A DNA stretch of 64,000 bases from Torreya grandis (Eukaryota > Streptophyta > Pinopsida > Cupressales > Taxaceae), in assembly GCA_037957365.1 (NCBI GenBank), contig JARHVA010001922.1, positions 2,181,001-2,245,000 of the forward strand, read 5' to 3'. This document shows, one piece after another, positions 63,585 through 64,000 of the stretch. The translations under genes and the position numbers were made by a program. Numbering within the stretch: the stretch's first letter is position 1; every line of letters starts with the position of its first letter. The notes beneath the pieces were generated by a model that made no database searches, was not told the DNA's origin, and saw only the letters and a list, made by a program, of their open reading frames with translations.

Positions 63585-64000
63585 TATCTCTGTAGATTTG
63601 TTGGATAATTATGTGTAAAGTGATTATATTCCCCATAGATAAAAAATAACTAGTTTTTGACCCTATCTCTCATTTTTTCTATAATTAACTCCTTAGTATC
63701 CACCTCAATACCCACATCTATATCCCCCTTGTCTCTGCTGAAAATCTAAACCTTGTTATTGCTAACCATCATATCCTCCTTGTCACTATGGTGATCCCCA
63801 TATGTATTGATATTGACTATTATATCCATTGTATGGTCCTTGGGGAGAATATGGGCCCATATTCTCTATTATTGTTAGGGTGACACAATGTTCCATGACT
63901 GTTGATATTGAGGAGATGGTAGAGATCATCTTATCTAATACTATGCAGACTATAGTTTCTAACTTACTAAGCCCTAAGGATGACACTAAGGTGAGGTTGG
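63585..64000 (-). pseudogene. Gag-like fragment on the far side of F (probably element G)
   Basis: The minus strand is open at 63986-63786 and reads a helical segment, then GPYSPQGPYNGYNSQYQY. It continues, past TAA/TAG stops, into a Gln/Gly/Tyr-rich tract with QGGY-type repeats. Such tracts occur in Ty3/gypsy Gag proteins after the capsid core. Orientation and position fit the gag of G, split by F and running off the window end. Confidence 0.55.

Overview
The window looks like intergenic DNA from a plant with a very large genome. It is strongly AT-rich, CpG-poor by eye, and filled almost entirely with old, broken LTR retrotransposons. I found no cellular gene, tRNA gene, rRNA gene or CRISPR array. 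The Tat-type (Ty3/gypsy) elements and the heavy C-to-T decay fit a gymnosperm or another giant plant genome, but I cannot name the species.

Layout. (1) 1-1404 is the flank of an unidentified older repeat (H), with a G-run and a possible LTR start. (2) Element B, 1405-26662, minus strand, is a full-length Tat-type element: 5' LTR on the right, then PBS, gag, protease, an extra RNase H, RT, integrase, a long additional ORF and the 3' LTR. (3) Element A, 5653-18051, minus strand, sits inside B's additional ORF. It has about 4.8 kb LTRs around a 2.8 kb core with one long ORF and no pol. (4) Element D, 26753-49284, plus strand, is the same kind of pol-less element with about 5.2 kb LTRs. (5) Element C, 27160-38715, minus strand, is a second pol-bearing Tat-type element inserted in D's left LTR. 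C's RT is itself split by a probable 2.27 kb solo LTR (32101-34366). (6) From about 50.9 kb to the end lies a second Ty3/gypsy lineage (G, minus strand: additional ORF, integrase, RNase H/RT, gag). It is interrupted by a small gag-only Copia element (F, 60414-63579).

How they fit together. The reading frames of A, B, C, D, F and G can be followed for hundreds of codons. They are broken mainly by TAA/TAG where the frame would take CAA/CAG, with a few TGA. That is the signature of cytosine deamination in methylated DNA. A and D have no pol but share end signals with B and C: one kind of primer-binding site, a GGTGCATCACC palindrome in the LTR, and an unusual motif just before the 3' LTR. They were probably mobilised in trans by elements like B or C.

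The most interesting signal is at the internal side of the 3' LTR in all four Tat-type families. Where a polypurine tract should be, there is a sense copy resembling the last bases of plant tRNA-Arg, ending in CCA a few bases before the LTR. All assignments come from reading by eye; boundaries of coding regions are approximate.
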